Source: Desulfobacterales bacterium
Lineage (GTDB): Bacteria > Desulfobacterota > Desulfobacteria > Desulfobacterales > Desulfatibacillaceae
Reading direction: 5' to 3'
Assembly (NCBI GenBank): GCA_020057225.1
Contig: JAGVGH010000278.1
Location: forward strand, 1 to 35,920
Length of the DNA: 35,920 nucleotides
Part shown: piece by piece, positions 11,001-16,549 of the stretch
Position numbering within the stretch: position 1 is the stretch's first letter
How the letters are laid out: every line of letters starts with the position of its first letter
Translations under genes and position numbers: made by a program
Notes under the pieces: generated by a model
What the model was told of the DNA's origin: nothing
Database searches by the model: none
What the model saw: only the letters and a program-made list of their open reading frames with translations

Positions 11001-12005
11001 GGAACCGCTGGTGTCCTCGTATTCAATGATGATGGGATAGGGGTTGGGGTTGTAGATGTAGAGATCGGTGTCGCCGTTGTTGGCTCCCGGCACGGCGTTG
11101 TAATACTCGTTGTCCCAAAGGCTGTCCGGAAACGCGGTAAAGCCGCGCATCTCGTAGAGGTTTCGTGTGATGCTGCCCACGATGAACTGCACCTGCACAG
11201 GCTGGTCCGCGTGGATGTGGGTTCCCGCGTTGATGCGGTCAAGCCGCGTGGCTTGGCCGGTGTTGAGTGTCGCGGTCACCTCCACCCCGGCAAGGGTCGG
11301 GTCGTCTATGGTGACAAGGTTGTTGTCCGTGGTGGACTGGACGATTACATAGGCGTGCTCGAAATCGGTGTAGAAGGGAGAATTCCAGGCCAGGTCTTCT
11401 CCGATGGGAATGGTGTAGTCGGTGAGGAAGGGCTTGACGGGCAACAGGGTGAAACACAGGGAGATGACGGTGCCCTCGGATTCGGTCCAGGCCGAGCGGG
11501 AGACCGCCACGGTTGCCCCGGCCACATAGATGCGGTCTCCGCCGTCGTAGTACACGGCGGCGCCGCGCGGGTTAACGGGGATGCTGCCGCCCACATACTC
11601 TTTCACCTCTCCGGCCTGGAGAATGTCCTTTCTGTCGGCTGTGGCGTCCGGGTTGTCCGGGTCAAAGTCGTAGCCGTCCTCCCAGTGGTCATAATAGACA
11701 GTGGTCTCGTCGCCGGTGGCGGTGATGGAGATGACGCAGTGCATGCCCAGGGCGATGTTGATGTTGCCGCCCGCGTCGTCGGAGATGTCGTCAATGATTG
11801 CCCAAAGCTGTTCTTCGGGCCCTGGGATGAAGTATTCCGTGTATCCGGCGACGGAACCCGCCTGGGCCGGGCCGGGAAAAAGGAGCGCCACAAGAAGTAA
11901 CACGGCGGGCGGGACAAGGGCGGCCAGAAGACCGGGACGGTGAAGATTCCCGGTGTCTCCGGCGGTGTCCCGGGCCGGCCTGGATATGCTCCGGTGAAAA
12001 CGCAT
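2034..12005 (-). CDS. Giant exported repeat protein with C-terminal gingipain-type C25 peptidase
   Basis: This is a 3323-residue protein if it starts at the ATG at 12005, which has CGGAGG eight bases upstream. An in-frame TTG at 12035 lacks such a site. Residues 1-49 form a signal peptide (hydrophobic LLAALVPPAVLLLVALLF, cleavage after A-Q-A). Residues about 50-500 are a beta-rich domain. About 500-1330 and 1600-1800 contain several DUF11-type repeats (I-D-K...P-G...Y-T-I-T...N...T-G-V-T...D-x-L). Two further large beta domains follow. Paired GDVDGSG and GDATGDGAADTLDAL segments near 2650-2715 look like a dockerin/EF-hand calcium module. Residues about 2965-3310 match peptidase C25, with catalytic His3185 in NYMGHGG and Cys3219 in GAYTCNVGRFE. 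No sorting tail or membrane anchor is seen. It probably acts as a surface or secreted protease-adhesin. It is the first gene of the unit containing the PqqD/radical SAM/peptide genes. Confidence 0.9.
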   Translation of the reverse strand: MRFHRSISRPARDTAGDTGNLHRPGLLAALVPPAVLLLVALLFPGPAQAGSVAGYTEYFIPGPEEQLWAIIDDISDDAGGNINIALGMHCVISITATGDETTVYYDHWEDGYDFDPDNPDATADRKDILQAGEVKEYVGGSIPVNPRGAAVYYDGGDRIYVAGATVAVSRSAWTESEGTVISLCFTLLPVKPFLTDYTIPIGEDLAWNSPFYTDFEHAYVIVQSTTDNNLVTIDDPTLAGVEVTATLNTGQATRLDRINAGTHIHADQPVQVQFIVGSITRNLYEMRGFTAFPDSLWDNEYYNAVPGANNGDTDLYIYNPNPYPIIIEYEDTSGSGQFLVGARTTLSYSDGAGRYVPVNSGVYLYSDDIFWGIGSSDAESITYEWGYSLVPANVLTDDYHLTWAPGTSQVPPANNGSPAYVTVTQDETVVFVDFSPTDGVIDQTYTLDRLEAQKIFDPDNNNTGMHIFSTSPIVVTWGQDPDRAGTSVPYLDLGSTILPMDRDWLDLTLAIDKTVDPSVVAPVAGKVSTVSLTITTYEFPVLNISVSDLLPAGWSYVADSTVIQLPDNSLILGTAANPSIAGQNITWSNATLGGLNMRTGETLNLTFGIVTDATVTQGMIAVNTARARGERLEGSQVFSPWDNAIMQVTSLVVDKDAATPYAQSGGTADYTITARNISDTPVTDVDFSDTLPTGFTFNSNLSITLTNGTRTWTDNPSAGDTTPYWGGWDLQAGGGVTIVFRVNAGAAVAPGVYDNTLEAYSTQTGDINDIGTAAQDLGTPGNEDPENDEDITVTALTIDKDTGTPEVLAPGNARYTITLRNSSATQVTGVTAQDYLQPGFTYAGTVSITAESATRTSTTNPTAGTGTPLWGTWTIQSGGSVAITFDVAVAATVAEGTYDNGALAQSAETGPVDDSGAVAQDLDTPPGLDPETDEDITVRHWMTIDKDALVAVSDPAYPTAVYRVVVRNTGTLPLTGVTVSDTLVGGMPLASTDTIVETGASRTGFLTPAAGASSLTWGTWTISPGGALSIAFTVSTVGVAAGTYDNTASAASTETGAIDDNGIIAQDAGTPPGEDPETDEDIRVYSQPTADIYTIKSHIGNFQSGVDALYWIEVYNAGPSTITENLVTHPITVTDVLPAGMTFVSASATGWTVNTAALPAITFTNPCVGGFRPGTGLPIIELVVRPGAAAVSSVTNSVTVTAPVAYADPDTGNNSFSDPTVVIGPDLSAPVKDVGDVNGGDVNPGDTLMYTVTVVESGGVAVSGVTLSDDMPANTNTPQAVSCPPGATCQMLAGGANGTGRLSVTGISVPAYGQTDVVFSLRVDTPLAAGTAINNSAAITNPAGPGGTATAPTVYVQDSQLPGAGTKPLYLSQSPTLVRTPPAAPQNYVQINENASTNWPLTPVAQRAIVIERDQGVIPVYLLMTRAGDTTTNRNVRVTLSAAGAVTQTIGTYTWNFTGALTTVVQLFTANLAITPATDITIPAGSWLNVNVALLESGTGTRQIRVYPLDTVSGLRSFTEMQFNTVINVDSVGFYTAAYAGGTLVAQANVANTVYVRAVAGDPFGSADITSATLDVVDANGDTVVSGAAMPMVNDSGAATKTYEYALNIPSNGPVGFWTATVRAKEGTENQVTHTGIASLEVLPAPGVDLAVFKAHTGAFSVNQTAQYAISVSNSGTATQTSQVTVTDTFPAGVSYVSGSAPGWTVNETGVPTVTWTYPVSAGSPLGPGESLPPITVTVTVLDAAFPSVSNTATVNTGTGETNTGNNSSTDTAQVTRLTVDKTSDGVDPLYPGDTVTYTVTVANTGLAEATGVVVKDPLAPGTTHVANSTSVTAPVQAFRVTEYYIPVATFTGTTYDLTLNQDLSPNYFVIIQGTPNRSGNEGPDVTYASLIQDPFGTGDLNVSSGPRVVRLQRNGSNQNWTGVVTVVECADSAATGTKGFRLLDVQRTSHGLNVTSGTDTSAIGWTSLNQVLLMAGANGAGINSADTSQNNMSCCHLRYWPSGTGTINWSRSATLNRAASTSTVMVLEWGSEWTVQRRNVTGSAGGAGVDATTGYNTSAISSVVRDNTWVWGTGFTDTQGTGRQLEGAVITLGNGVAQNTNETLVAVGLHYALAKDFDVYALTHSGLAVDYRFKANGDSDLTSYDVTVDTALSPSQSMALSYNSGANDGNNYPTPDFSARYAANTSVRLQRVRTGENFAAWVQGIDFTNIFTTKTQPGDAPLDLVSASDAYSLLPGRSMTVTYQITVNNPPETGSVTNTVYAVSGEFVDPATDSVTHVVRSIPTANFTDASGNPVTPGGEFSIYEEHDTIHLKVFDPDHNENPDLIESITVTVTSPDGDSETVTLYETGPDTGIFANNSLRYLFELPLDSETSVPGDGRLYVTPNNTENISLSYTDPLGDVVVDLDSVAALVATRAVIASFGAFAEAGRLVVCWETVSENRTLGFYLERFDTGAQTWTRVNARPVPGFHSAPQGGWYRLVDPDAPLQGESVYRLVELEAGGRRPVYGPFTVTPGERPDGVPDSAEAFASAPHPARADSPAPEEAAPAASEKGMQTLDTEPGTRIRIQVARPGLHRILAADAAPLLGLTTEAFRSLLAANGIALTNKGADVPWFPTEDYASLFFIGENPESNYTTENIYWLAPGQGRLLPREMTGDVDGSGTPGVGDAVAVLRLAAGMGPQEGSRPAWAGDATGDGAADTLDALWILQAAAELRTAPVQNGPAPASAPSVFPYTRHFEEEHEALTDYHDDPDADFWAWVTLLAGVPESDTLTATVDAPGLASGPGAASIEVALKGISATAAEDHHVRVRVNGTVAGDATLDGMASRTASFDFDASLLAETGNIVTVTALLDTGAEYSYVAVDSFDLTWPRQTLAENGQLVMDGLEDPVVTVGGFDSAGLAVFDLSTPGLPVRLGGTTVDSQAGKWRLSFEPGVYARRYLAADMANPFAPAGMSAAGDPPDLLSAANAAQWLVIAPRAFADAAAPLAAHRAGQGLSSMVVTVEDVMDVFNHGNYDPAAIRAFLAHARSTWTTPPLYVLLAGDGSYDYKELLGCGGNHVPAIMAGTPEGLFASDSLYGDVEGDDRIPEIAVGRLPVSSAAELLALADKIISYEARDSAPWQQRVVLAADQPQAGSNFPGDSDAAGALFPSKYQKNKIYLSNRTVENAREALIGAWQEGAVFVNYMGHGGFGQFADEGFLVNSDVPGLTPAAGLPVVGAYTCNVGRFEIPGVDFLSEDLTVTPQGGAIAMWSTAGLSLHVRARTLSEELVKSVFVLGRARLGDALLEALVNYRGRTGDTLMPSIYNLFGDPALRFPKDLRPPGVPY

Positions 12006-12058
12006 GGGCGGCCTCCGGGAGTCTGGAAAAGGCAAACAAACGGCTTTCCTGTGATATC

Positions 12059-12088
12059 AGGGTAAGGCATGGGCGCCCTGGGTGTCAA
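12059..12088 (-). promoter_or_regulatory. Candidate sigma-70 promoter for the giant protease/RiPP unit
   Basis: On the minus strand a perfect -35 TTGACA (12088-12083) is followed after 18 bases by TACCCT (12064-12059), a weak -10. It sits about 55 bases upstream of the chosen ATG. The -35 is convincing and the -10 is not, so this is tentative. Confidence 0.38.
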
Positions 12089-12280
12089 GCAAGGCGCGCG
12101 CAAATCTTCTTAGAAATATATGCAAAACAGGCGCCGCGCTGTTCCAGAGGCGCCTGCCCGCGTCAAATCCCGCGCCCGAGGCAAATCCTCCAGGCGAAGC
12201 ACGGCCCCTTCCCGCAAAACCGCGGCCAAAACCGACAGAAACGCGCGCCGCCCCCCCTTCCTTGCCCCCAAAAAAAGACT

Positions 12281-12308
12281 TTGACGAATTCCAGTCTTGG
12301 AGTAGGAT
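12281..12308 (+). promoter_or_regulatory. Candidate sigma-70 promoter for the flavin oxidoreductase gene
   Basis: TTGACG (12281-12286), a 16-base spacer and TAGGAT (12303-12308) lie about 45 bases before the ATG of the downstream gene. The rest of the 12006-12353 divergent intergenic region shows nothing else recognisable. Confidence 0.42.
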
Positions 12309-12353
12309 TTCGAACGCTTGTTAGCCATGAACCCCCCGGACCTGGAGGAAGCT

Positions 12354-14363
12354 ATGTACAAGTACCTCTTCTCCCCTGTCACCATCAACAAAACTGTGGT
12401 CCGCAACCGCACCTGCTACCCTTCCCTTGGCCTTCTCTACTCATACGACGGCAAACTCAACGACCGCTACTGGAATTACTTCACCGAGCGCGCCAAAGGA
12501 GGAGTGGGCATCCTCACTGTCGGACCCGTGGGAGTGGACTACATCGGCTCCGGATCCGTCGTCCTCACCATCGCCACCGACGAGGCCATCGGCCCCATGT
12601 CCAAACTCACCCGCGCTGTCAAAGACGCGGGCGCCTCCCCCTTTATCCAGCTTTTCCACGCGGGGCGCTACTCCCACCCCATCCTCATCGGCGGCGAAAC
12701 TCCCCTCGGTCCTTCCCCTGTCTATTCCCGGTATTCCAAATGCACCCCCAGGGAAATGACCAAAGAAGACATCGCCCAAATCCGCAAAGCCTTTGTTGAC
12801 GCCGCGATCCGCGCCCAAAAAGCCGGATTCGACGGCATCGAAATCATCGCCTCCGCAGGCTATCTCATCACCCAGTTCCTCTCCCCCCTCACCAACCAGC
12901 GCTGCGACGAGTACGGCGGATGTTTCGAGAACCGCACCCGTTTCCCCAAAGAGATACTCGAGGAGTGCCGCGAAAAGCTCGGCCCGGACCAGGCCCTCAC
13001 CATCCGCATGGCGGGCAGCGACTTTGTGCCGGGAAGCAACACGGATACCGAGACCCCGTTGTTCGCCCAGGTCTATGAGAAGGCCGGGGTGGACGCCATC
13101 AGCGTGACAGGCGGCTGGCACGAGTCCCGGGTGCCCCAGCTTCCCATGGAACTGCCCCGGGCGGCCTGGGCCTTTCTCGCGCGGAATGTTAAAGAGGTGG
13201 TCCGGGTTCCGGTCATGGCCTCGAACCGCATCGCCACTCCGGACGCCGCGGAAAAAATCCTCCAGGACGGATTCGCGGACATGGTGTGCCTGGGCCGGGT
13301 GCTCATCGCGGACCCCGAGTGGCCGGTAAAGGCCAAAGAAGGCAGGGCGGACGAGATACGCCCCTGCGTGGCCTGCTCCCAGGGCTGCACAGACCAGATT
13401 TTCACGGGCCAGCCTGTCTATTGCATCGGCAATCCCCGGGCCGGTTTTGAAGGGGAGCGCGCGGTCACGCCCGCGAAAAAACCCAAAAACGTCCTGGTCA
13501 CCGGCGCGGGCGCCGCCGGGCTCGAAGCCGCCTGCACCGCGGCCCAGGCAGGGCACACGGTCTCCTTGTATGAAAAGGGGGAAGACATCGGCGGCCAGCT
13601 TTGGATGGCGGGCGCGCCTCCCCACAAGCAGGAAATCTGGGAGTTTGTCCGGTACTACCGGGCCATGCTCCGGCGCCTGCCCATTGCCCTTCACCTCAAC
13701 ACCCTGGCCACCCCGGAGCTGATACAAGAGAAAAAGCCCGATTACATCATCGTGGCCGAGGGCGCGGATCCGCTTATACCGCCCATCGAGGGAAAAGACA
13801 GTCCGGGGGTGTGGAACGCATGGCAGGTTCTTGGGGAAAACCCCAATCTCGGCAAAGAGGTGGCCATTGTGGGCGGCGGAGCCGTGGGGCTGGAGACGGC
13901 GCTTTTTGTGGCCGCGAAAGGCACGCTCACGCCGGAGATTGTGCATTTCCTTCTGGCCTACGACGCCCTGGACGTGGAGCGGGTGAAAGAGCACATGTTC
14001 CGGGGCGCCTGCCGGGTCACGGTGTTCGAGATGCTCGACAAGGCGGGCAAGGACGTGGGCCGCTCCACCAAGTGGGTATTGATGGACAATCTGAGGCGGC
14101 ACAAGGTTTCCATTCTTACGGGCGCCAAGGTCTTGTCCATCAGGGACGGCGTGGTGCGGTATGAGAAGGAAGGGGCGGCCGCCGAGCGGAAATTTGACTC
14201 GGTGGTTTTGTCGGCGGGGTCGAAGAGCGTGAAAACCATGTCCGAGGCGGTGGCGGGCCTGGGGATACCCTTTGCCGTGGCGGGGGACTGCACGCGGCCC
14301 GGAAAGATCAGCGACGCGGTGCATGGCGGGTTTTTGGCGGCCTTGGCGATACCGGGGGAGTAG
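12354..14363 (+). CDS. Old-yellow-enzyme family NADH:flavin oxidoreductase / 2,4-dienoyl-CoA reductase-like
   Basis: This 669-residue three-part flavoenzyme has the layout of bacterial 2,4-dienoyl-CoA reductase and bile-acid enoate reductases. Residues 1-335 are an FMN-binding TIM barrel with the family segment around Y170 (SAGYLITQFLSP, DEYGG..ENRTRF) and an active-site-type His256 in GGWHESR. Cys338, 341, 345 and 357 (C-x2-C-x3-C-x11-C) bind a [4Fe-4S] cluster. Residues 378-669 carry two Rossmann motifs, VTGAGAAGLEAA (FAD) and IVGGGAVGLETA (NADH). The expected reaction is NAD(P)H-dependent reduction of an unsaturated, probably CoA-bound, substrate in the cytoplasm. The substrate cannot be assigned. 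The start at 12354 is supported by GGAGG; an upstream in-frame ATG at 12318 lacks a good ribosome-binding site. Confidence 0.9.
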   Translation: MYKYLFSPVTINKTVVRNRTCYPSLGLLYSYDGKLNDRYWNYFTERAKGGVGILTVGPVGVDYIGSGSVVLTIATDEAIGPMSKLTRAVKDAGASPFIQLFHAGRYSHPILIGGETPLGPSPVYSRYSKCTPREMTKEDIAQIRKAFVDAAIRAQKAGFDGIEIIASAGYLITQFLSPLTNQRCDEYGGCFENRTRFPKEILEECREKLGPDQALTIRMAGSDFVPGSNTDTETPLFAQVYEKAGVDAISVTGGWHESRVPQLPMELPRAAWAFLARNVKEVVRVPVMASNRIATPDAAEKILQDGFADMVCLGRVLIADPEWPVKAKEGRADEIRPCVACSQGCTDQIFTGQPVYCIGNPRAGFEGERAVTPAKKPKNVLVTGAGAAGLEAACTAAQAGHTVSLYEKGEDIGGQLWMAGAPPHKQEIWEFVRYYRAMLRRLPIALHLNTLATPELIQEKKPDYIIVAEGADPLIPPIEGKDSPGVWNAWQVLGENPNLGKEVAIVGGGAVGLETALFVAAKGTLTPEIVHFLLAYDALDVERVKEHMFRGACRVTVFEMLDKAGKDVGRSTKWVLMDNLRRHKVSILTGAKVLSIRDGVVRYEKEGAAAERKFDSVVLSAGSKSVKTMSEAVAGLGIPFAVAGDCTRPGKISDAVHGGFLAALAIPGE

Positions 14364-14386
14364 GGGGGGGTAAGTTTTTTGTCTCA

Positions 14387-14422
14387 GACCGGGGAAGAGG
14401 GCAAACGCTTTTTTCCCCGGTC
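14387..14422. repeat. 10-bp inverted repeat after the flavin oxidoreductase gene
   Basis: GACCGGGGAA (14387-14396) and TTCCCCGGTC (14413-14422) are perfect complements around a 16-base loop. It lies 24 bases past the stop codon, so a role in 3'-end formation is plausible. There is no T-tract after the stem, so it is not called an intrinsic terminator. Confidence 0.45.
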
Positions 14423-14511
14423 AGCGGGTCGGCTCTCTCGCCGCAAGATAAAATTTGCCGCGCGATTTTTCTTGCCTGTTTTAAAAGGTTGTGGTAGTTG
14501 AAGACCATGTT

Positions 14512-14557
14512 TTTCTTCGCGAGTACGCCATGGGCAGTTATGCTGTACCCGAAGAAA
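14512..14557 (+). promoter_or_regulatory. Imperfect inverted repeat in the leader of the ParA/HEPN unit
   Basis: TTTCTTCG (14512-14519) pairs with CGAAGAAA (14550-14557), and GTAC (14523-14526) with GTAC (14544-14547). The dyad lies 60-100 bases upstream of the ParA-like start, where a ParA-type autorepressor or another regulator could bind. It could equally be an RNA hairpin. No clear promoter hexamers are visible nearby. Confidence 0.35.
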
Positions 14558-14614
14558 GGGCCTGGATATTACCAGCCAAGCAAAAGTTCGTAGGTGCCAT
14601 ACAGGAGCGGGATC

Positions 14615-15640
14615 ATGAGCAAGAGAATCGTCATGTTCAATCACAAAGGAGGTGTTAGCAAAACAACATCTGTCTATAATATCGGATGGATGCTCTCGAA
14701 AGACAATAATGTCCTCATTGTTGATGCAGATCCTCAATGTAATTTATCAAGCTTAATGCTTGGAGAAAATTTCGAAAAATACTACTATGATGAAAACACA
14801 AGAGAGCATAATATTAAAGATGGTGTCAAATCCGCGTTCGAGGGAAAGCCAATTCCATTAAAACCAGTTGATTGCTTTTCACATGAGCGCTCAAAGAGAT
14901 TATTTCTTTTAGCCGGACACGCCAATTTATCAGAATATGACGCATCGCTTACTTTTGCGCAAACATCTAATAATGCTATACAAACGCTTCAAAATTTACC
15001 GGGGGCTTTTTCAAAACTCATCGAATTAACAGAAGCAAAATATAAAATTGATTACACGATAATAGATCTCAACCCGAGCCTAAGCGCGATCAACCAAAAT
15101 TTATTTTTATCTTCCAATTTTTTTATAGTACCAACAAACCCAGACCCATTTTCTCTCATGGCGCTTAATACACTGTCTGAAGTGCTTCCGCGCTGGATGA
15201 AGTGGAAAAAATCTGCAATTCAAATATTCTCAGAATCTGTTTATCCTATTCCTGATTGCACACCAAAATTTATTGGGACCCTTATTCAAAGATTTAACAT
15301 TAGAAACAAACAACCGGCAAAACCATATCGTGAAAATATTGAAGAAATCCAGAATTATACAAAAAGCATGTTATATGAAAAAATAAAGAAAGAGGGAATG
15401 ACCATTGAAAATTATCCATGCGCCTTTAGCAATAGCGGATATTGCATTGCGCATATACCTAATTTTCAAAGTCTTCTTCAGGATGCTTACCGGTCTGGCG
15501 TTCCTGTCTTTTGCTTAAAAGATGATGAAATCAAGCAAACCGGTGTGATATCAGAGAATTTGATTGTTAAACGCGACGAATTTTTTAAGCTTTTTTCAAC
15601 AATTGCTGAAACTATAGAAAGAATGATTGACAATGAATAA
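14615..15640 (+). CDS. ParA/MinD-type ATPase
   Basis: This 341-residue P-loop ATPase has the deviant Walker A motif of the ParA/Soj family, KGGVSKTT (residues 11-18, with signature Lys11 and catalytic-type Lys16). It also has LIVDADPQCN at 34-43 and a Walker B segment YTIIDLNPSLS with Asp151. The ATG at 14615 follows AGGAG; an earlier in-frame codon at 14594 is less likely. The gene is strikingly AT-rich against GC-rich neighbours, with different codon use, which points to horizontal acquisition. Its stop overlaps the start of the HEPN gene. No ParB or parS-like partner is present, so chromosome or plasmid partitioning is unlikely. A role in a two-gene conflict or defence module is inferred. 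Confidence 0.88.
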   Translation: MSKRIVMFNHKGGVSKTTSVYNIGWMLSKDNNVLIVDADPQCNLSSLMLGENFEKYYYDENTREHNIKDGVKSAFEGKPIPLKPVDCFSHERSKRLFLLAGHANLSEYDASLTFAQTSNNAIQTLQNLPGAFSKLIELTEAKYKIDYTIIDLNPSLSAINQNLFLSSNFFIVPTNPDPFSLMALNTLSEVLPRWMKWKKSAIQIFSESVYPIPDCTPKFIGTLIQRFNIRNKQPAKPYRENIEEIQNYTKSMLYEKIKKEGMTIENYPCAFSNSGYCIAHIPNFQSLLQDAYRSGVPVFCLKDDEIKQTGVISENLIVKRDEFFKLFSTIAETIERMIDNE

Positions 15641-16268
15641 TGCGCTAAACTTATTTAAAAATAATATTAACTCGGCCAAAGAAATTACTGGCCTCTACGA
15701 TTATTTGCATAATACACTTCATGCAAATATCTATACTGGCGATGATTTATTAAGGGCACAGATCGTCTATGCTGTCAGCGCGTTTGATAAGCTAATGCAC
15801 GATATAATAAGGGTCGGAATGATAGAAATTTTCCATAATTTTAGGGCTGTGACCCCAAAATACTCGCAAGAAACGTTTTCAATTGAAACTTTTAGCGCTA
15901 TATTTGAAACATCTGATATTTATGAACAACAAAACAACTTTGAGAAAGCTATTATCTTCAAGTTTCGAGCCGTTTCCTATCAAAAATCCACAAAAATAGC
16001 AGATGGGCTAAGTTATATATGGAATGAAAGTCATAAATGGCAAAAAATAGCAGCACGCATGAATATTCCAGAAGCAGAAATCAAAGAATCTTTAGATCTT
16101 ATATTTAATCAAAGAAATCGAATTGTGCATGAGGCAGACCACAATCCATCCACGCTTAATAAATATACTATTGATAAAAATATAACAGAGCAATCAGTGC
16201 AGTTGCTTGAAAATTGTGGCGAAGCAATCGTAGCGCTTGTTGATGACGCGGGCAACTACCTTATATGA
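15633..16268 (+). CDS. HEPN-fold protein, probable RNase (RiboL-PSP-HEPN-like)
   Basis: This 211-residue protein is predicted all-helical. The segment LLRAQIVYAVSAFDKLMHDII (residues 39-59) resembles the first conserved helix of RiboL-PSP-HEPN/MAE_28990-type proteins (from memory). Residues 161-166, RNRIVH, form the R-x4-H motif that makes the RNase active site in HEPN dimers, here followed by an acidic EAD. The ATG at 15633 overlaps the end of the ParA-like gene by eight bases; an in-frame TTG at 15627 is an alternative. The AT content is as high as in its partner. The pair looks like a toxin or effector (HEPN) with an ATPase sensor or regulator. Which component neutralises or activates which is unknown. 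Confidence 0.75.
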   Translation: MNNALNLFKNNINSAKEITGLYDYLHNTLHANIYTGDDLLRAQIVYAVSAFDKLMHDIIRVGMIEIFHNFRAVTPKYSQETFSIETFSAIFETSDIYEQQNNFEKAIIFKFRAVSYQKSTKIADGLSYIWNESHKWQKIAARMNIPEAEIKESLDLIFNQRNRIVHEADHNPSTLNKYTIDKNITEQSVQLLENCGEAIVALVDDAGNYLI

Positions 16269-16311
16269 CAGAAGTGGATTCTTGCTTGAAAATATAACAG
16301 CGCGCCGCCGG

Positions 16312-16430
16312 AAGATGTTGACAAACCCCGCCGGGTCGGGTACGAAGGACTCAACCGGGAGGCAGGAAGCCCCCAAAGCGAAGAGTCCGGATGAGAACGG
16401 GGCGCCGCCCCGGCAAAAACCGCGTCATCT
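16312..16430 (+). ncRNA. Structured leader RNA upstream of cobalt/nickel transporter (candidate riboswitch)
   Basis: About 120 bases fold by hand into a multi-branched structure. P1 is AGATG (16313-16317) with CATCT (16426-16430). P2 is CCCG (16327-16330) with CGGG (16337-16340). P3 is GGACTC (16347-16352) with GAGTCC (16383-16388), containing an inner stem GGG(A)GGC (16357-16363) with GCCCCC (16369-16374). P4 is CGGGGC (16398-16403) with GCCCCG (16407-16412). A strong intrinsic terminator follows 14 bases later, before the cbiM-like gene. That is the layout of a transcription-attenuating riboswitch. The conserved pieces of the cobalamin riboswitch are not apparent. A junction-type NiCo-like RNA or a new class is possible. 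The sensing role is inferred. Confidence 0.5.
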
Positions 16431-16443
16431 AAAAATGGTCACG

Positions 16444-16478
16444 AAGGCCAGCCGGAACACGGCTGGCCTTTTTATTTC
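16444..16478 (+). terminator. Intrinsic terminator between leader RNA and cbiM
   Basis: A perfect 11-bp stem, AAGGCCAGCCG (16444-16454) with CGGCTGGCCTT (16460-16470), has a GAACA loop and runs into a T-rich tract (TTTTTATTT). It lies 72 bases before the cbiM ATG. It may be the conditional terminator of the leader RNA, or it may simply end the HEPN transcript. CCGGC at 16410-16414 in the leader could pair with GCCGG in the 5' arm as a weak antiterminator. Confidence 0.85.
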
Positions 16479-16549
16479 CACGGGCGGGCCGGAGGGTATC
16501 CGCAACAGCCTGCACGGGACCGCGCCCTGCGCGGCGGAGGAGCCCCGCA

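Noticed and set aside
12110-12412. 100-codon minus-strand ORF near the flavin oxidoreductase start
   Set aside because: It overlaps the supported start and ribosome-binding site of the plus-strand gene, and no family is recognised.
12441-14324. 627-codon ORF antisense to the flavin oxidoreductase
   Set aside because: It is produced by the strong third-position GC bias of the real gene. The plus-strand frame has all catalytic motifs; the antisense has none.
14468-16290. Attachment-site direct repeats around the ParA-HEPN island
   Set aside because: Only a roughly 10-base weak similarity (TTCTTGCYTG) was found at the two edges, which is not convincing.
16312-16430. Cobalamin riboswitch
   Set aside because: The expected conserved boxes and GCCACTG-type junction could not be found by eye. 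It is kept only as an unassigned structured leader.
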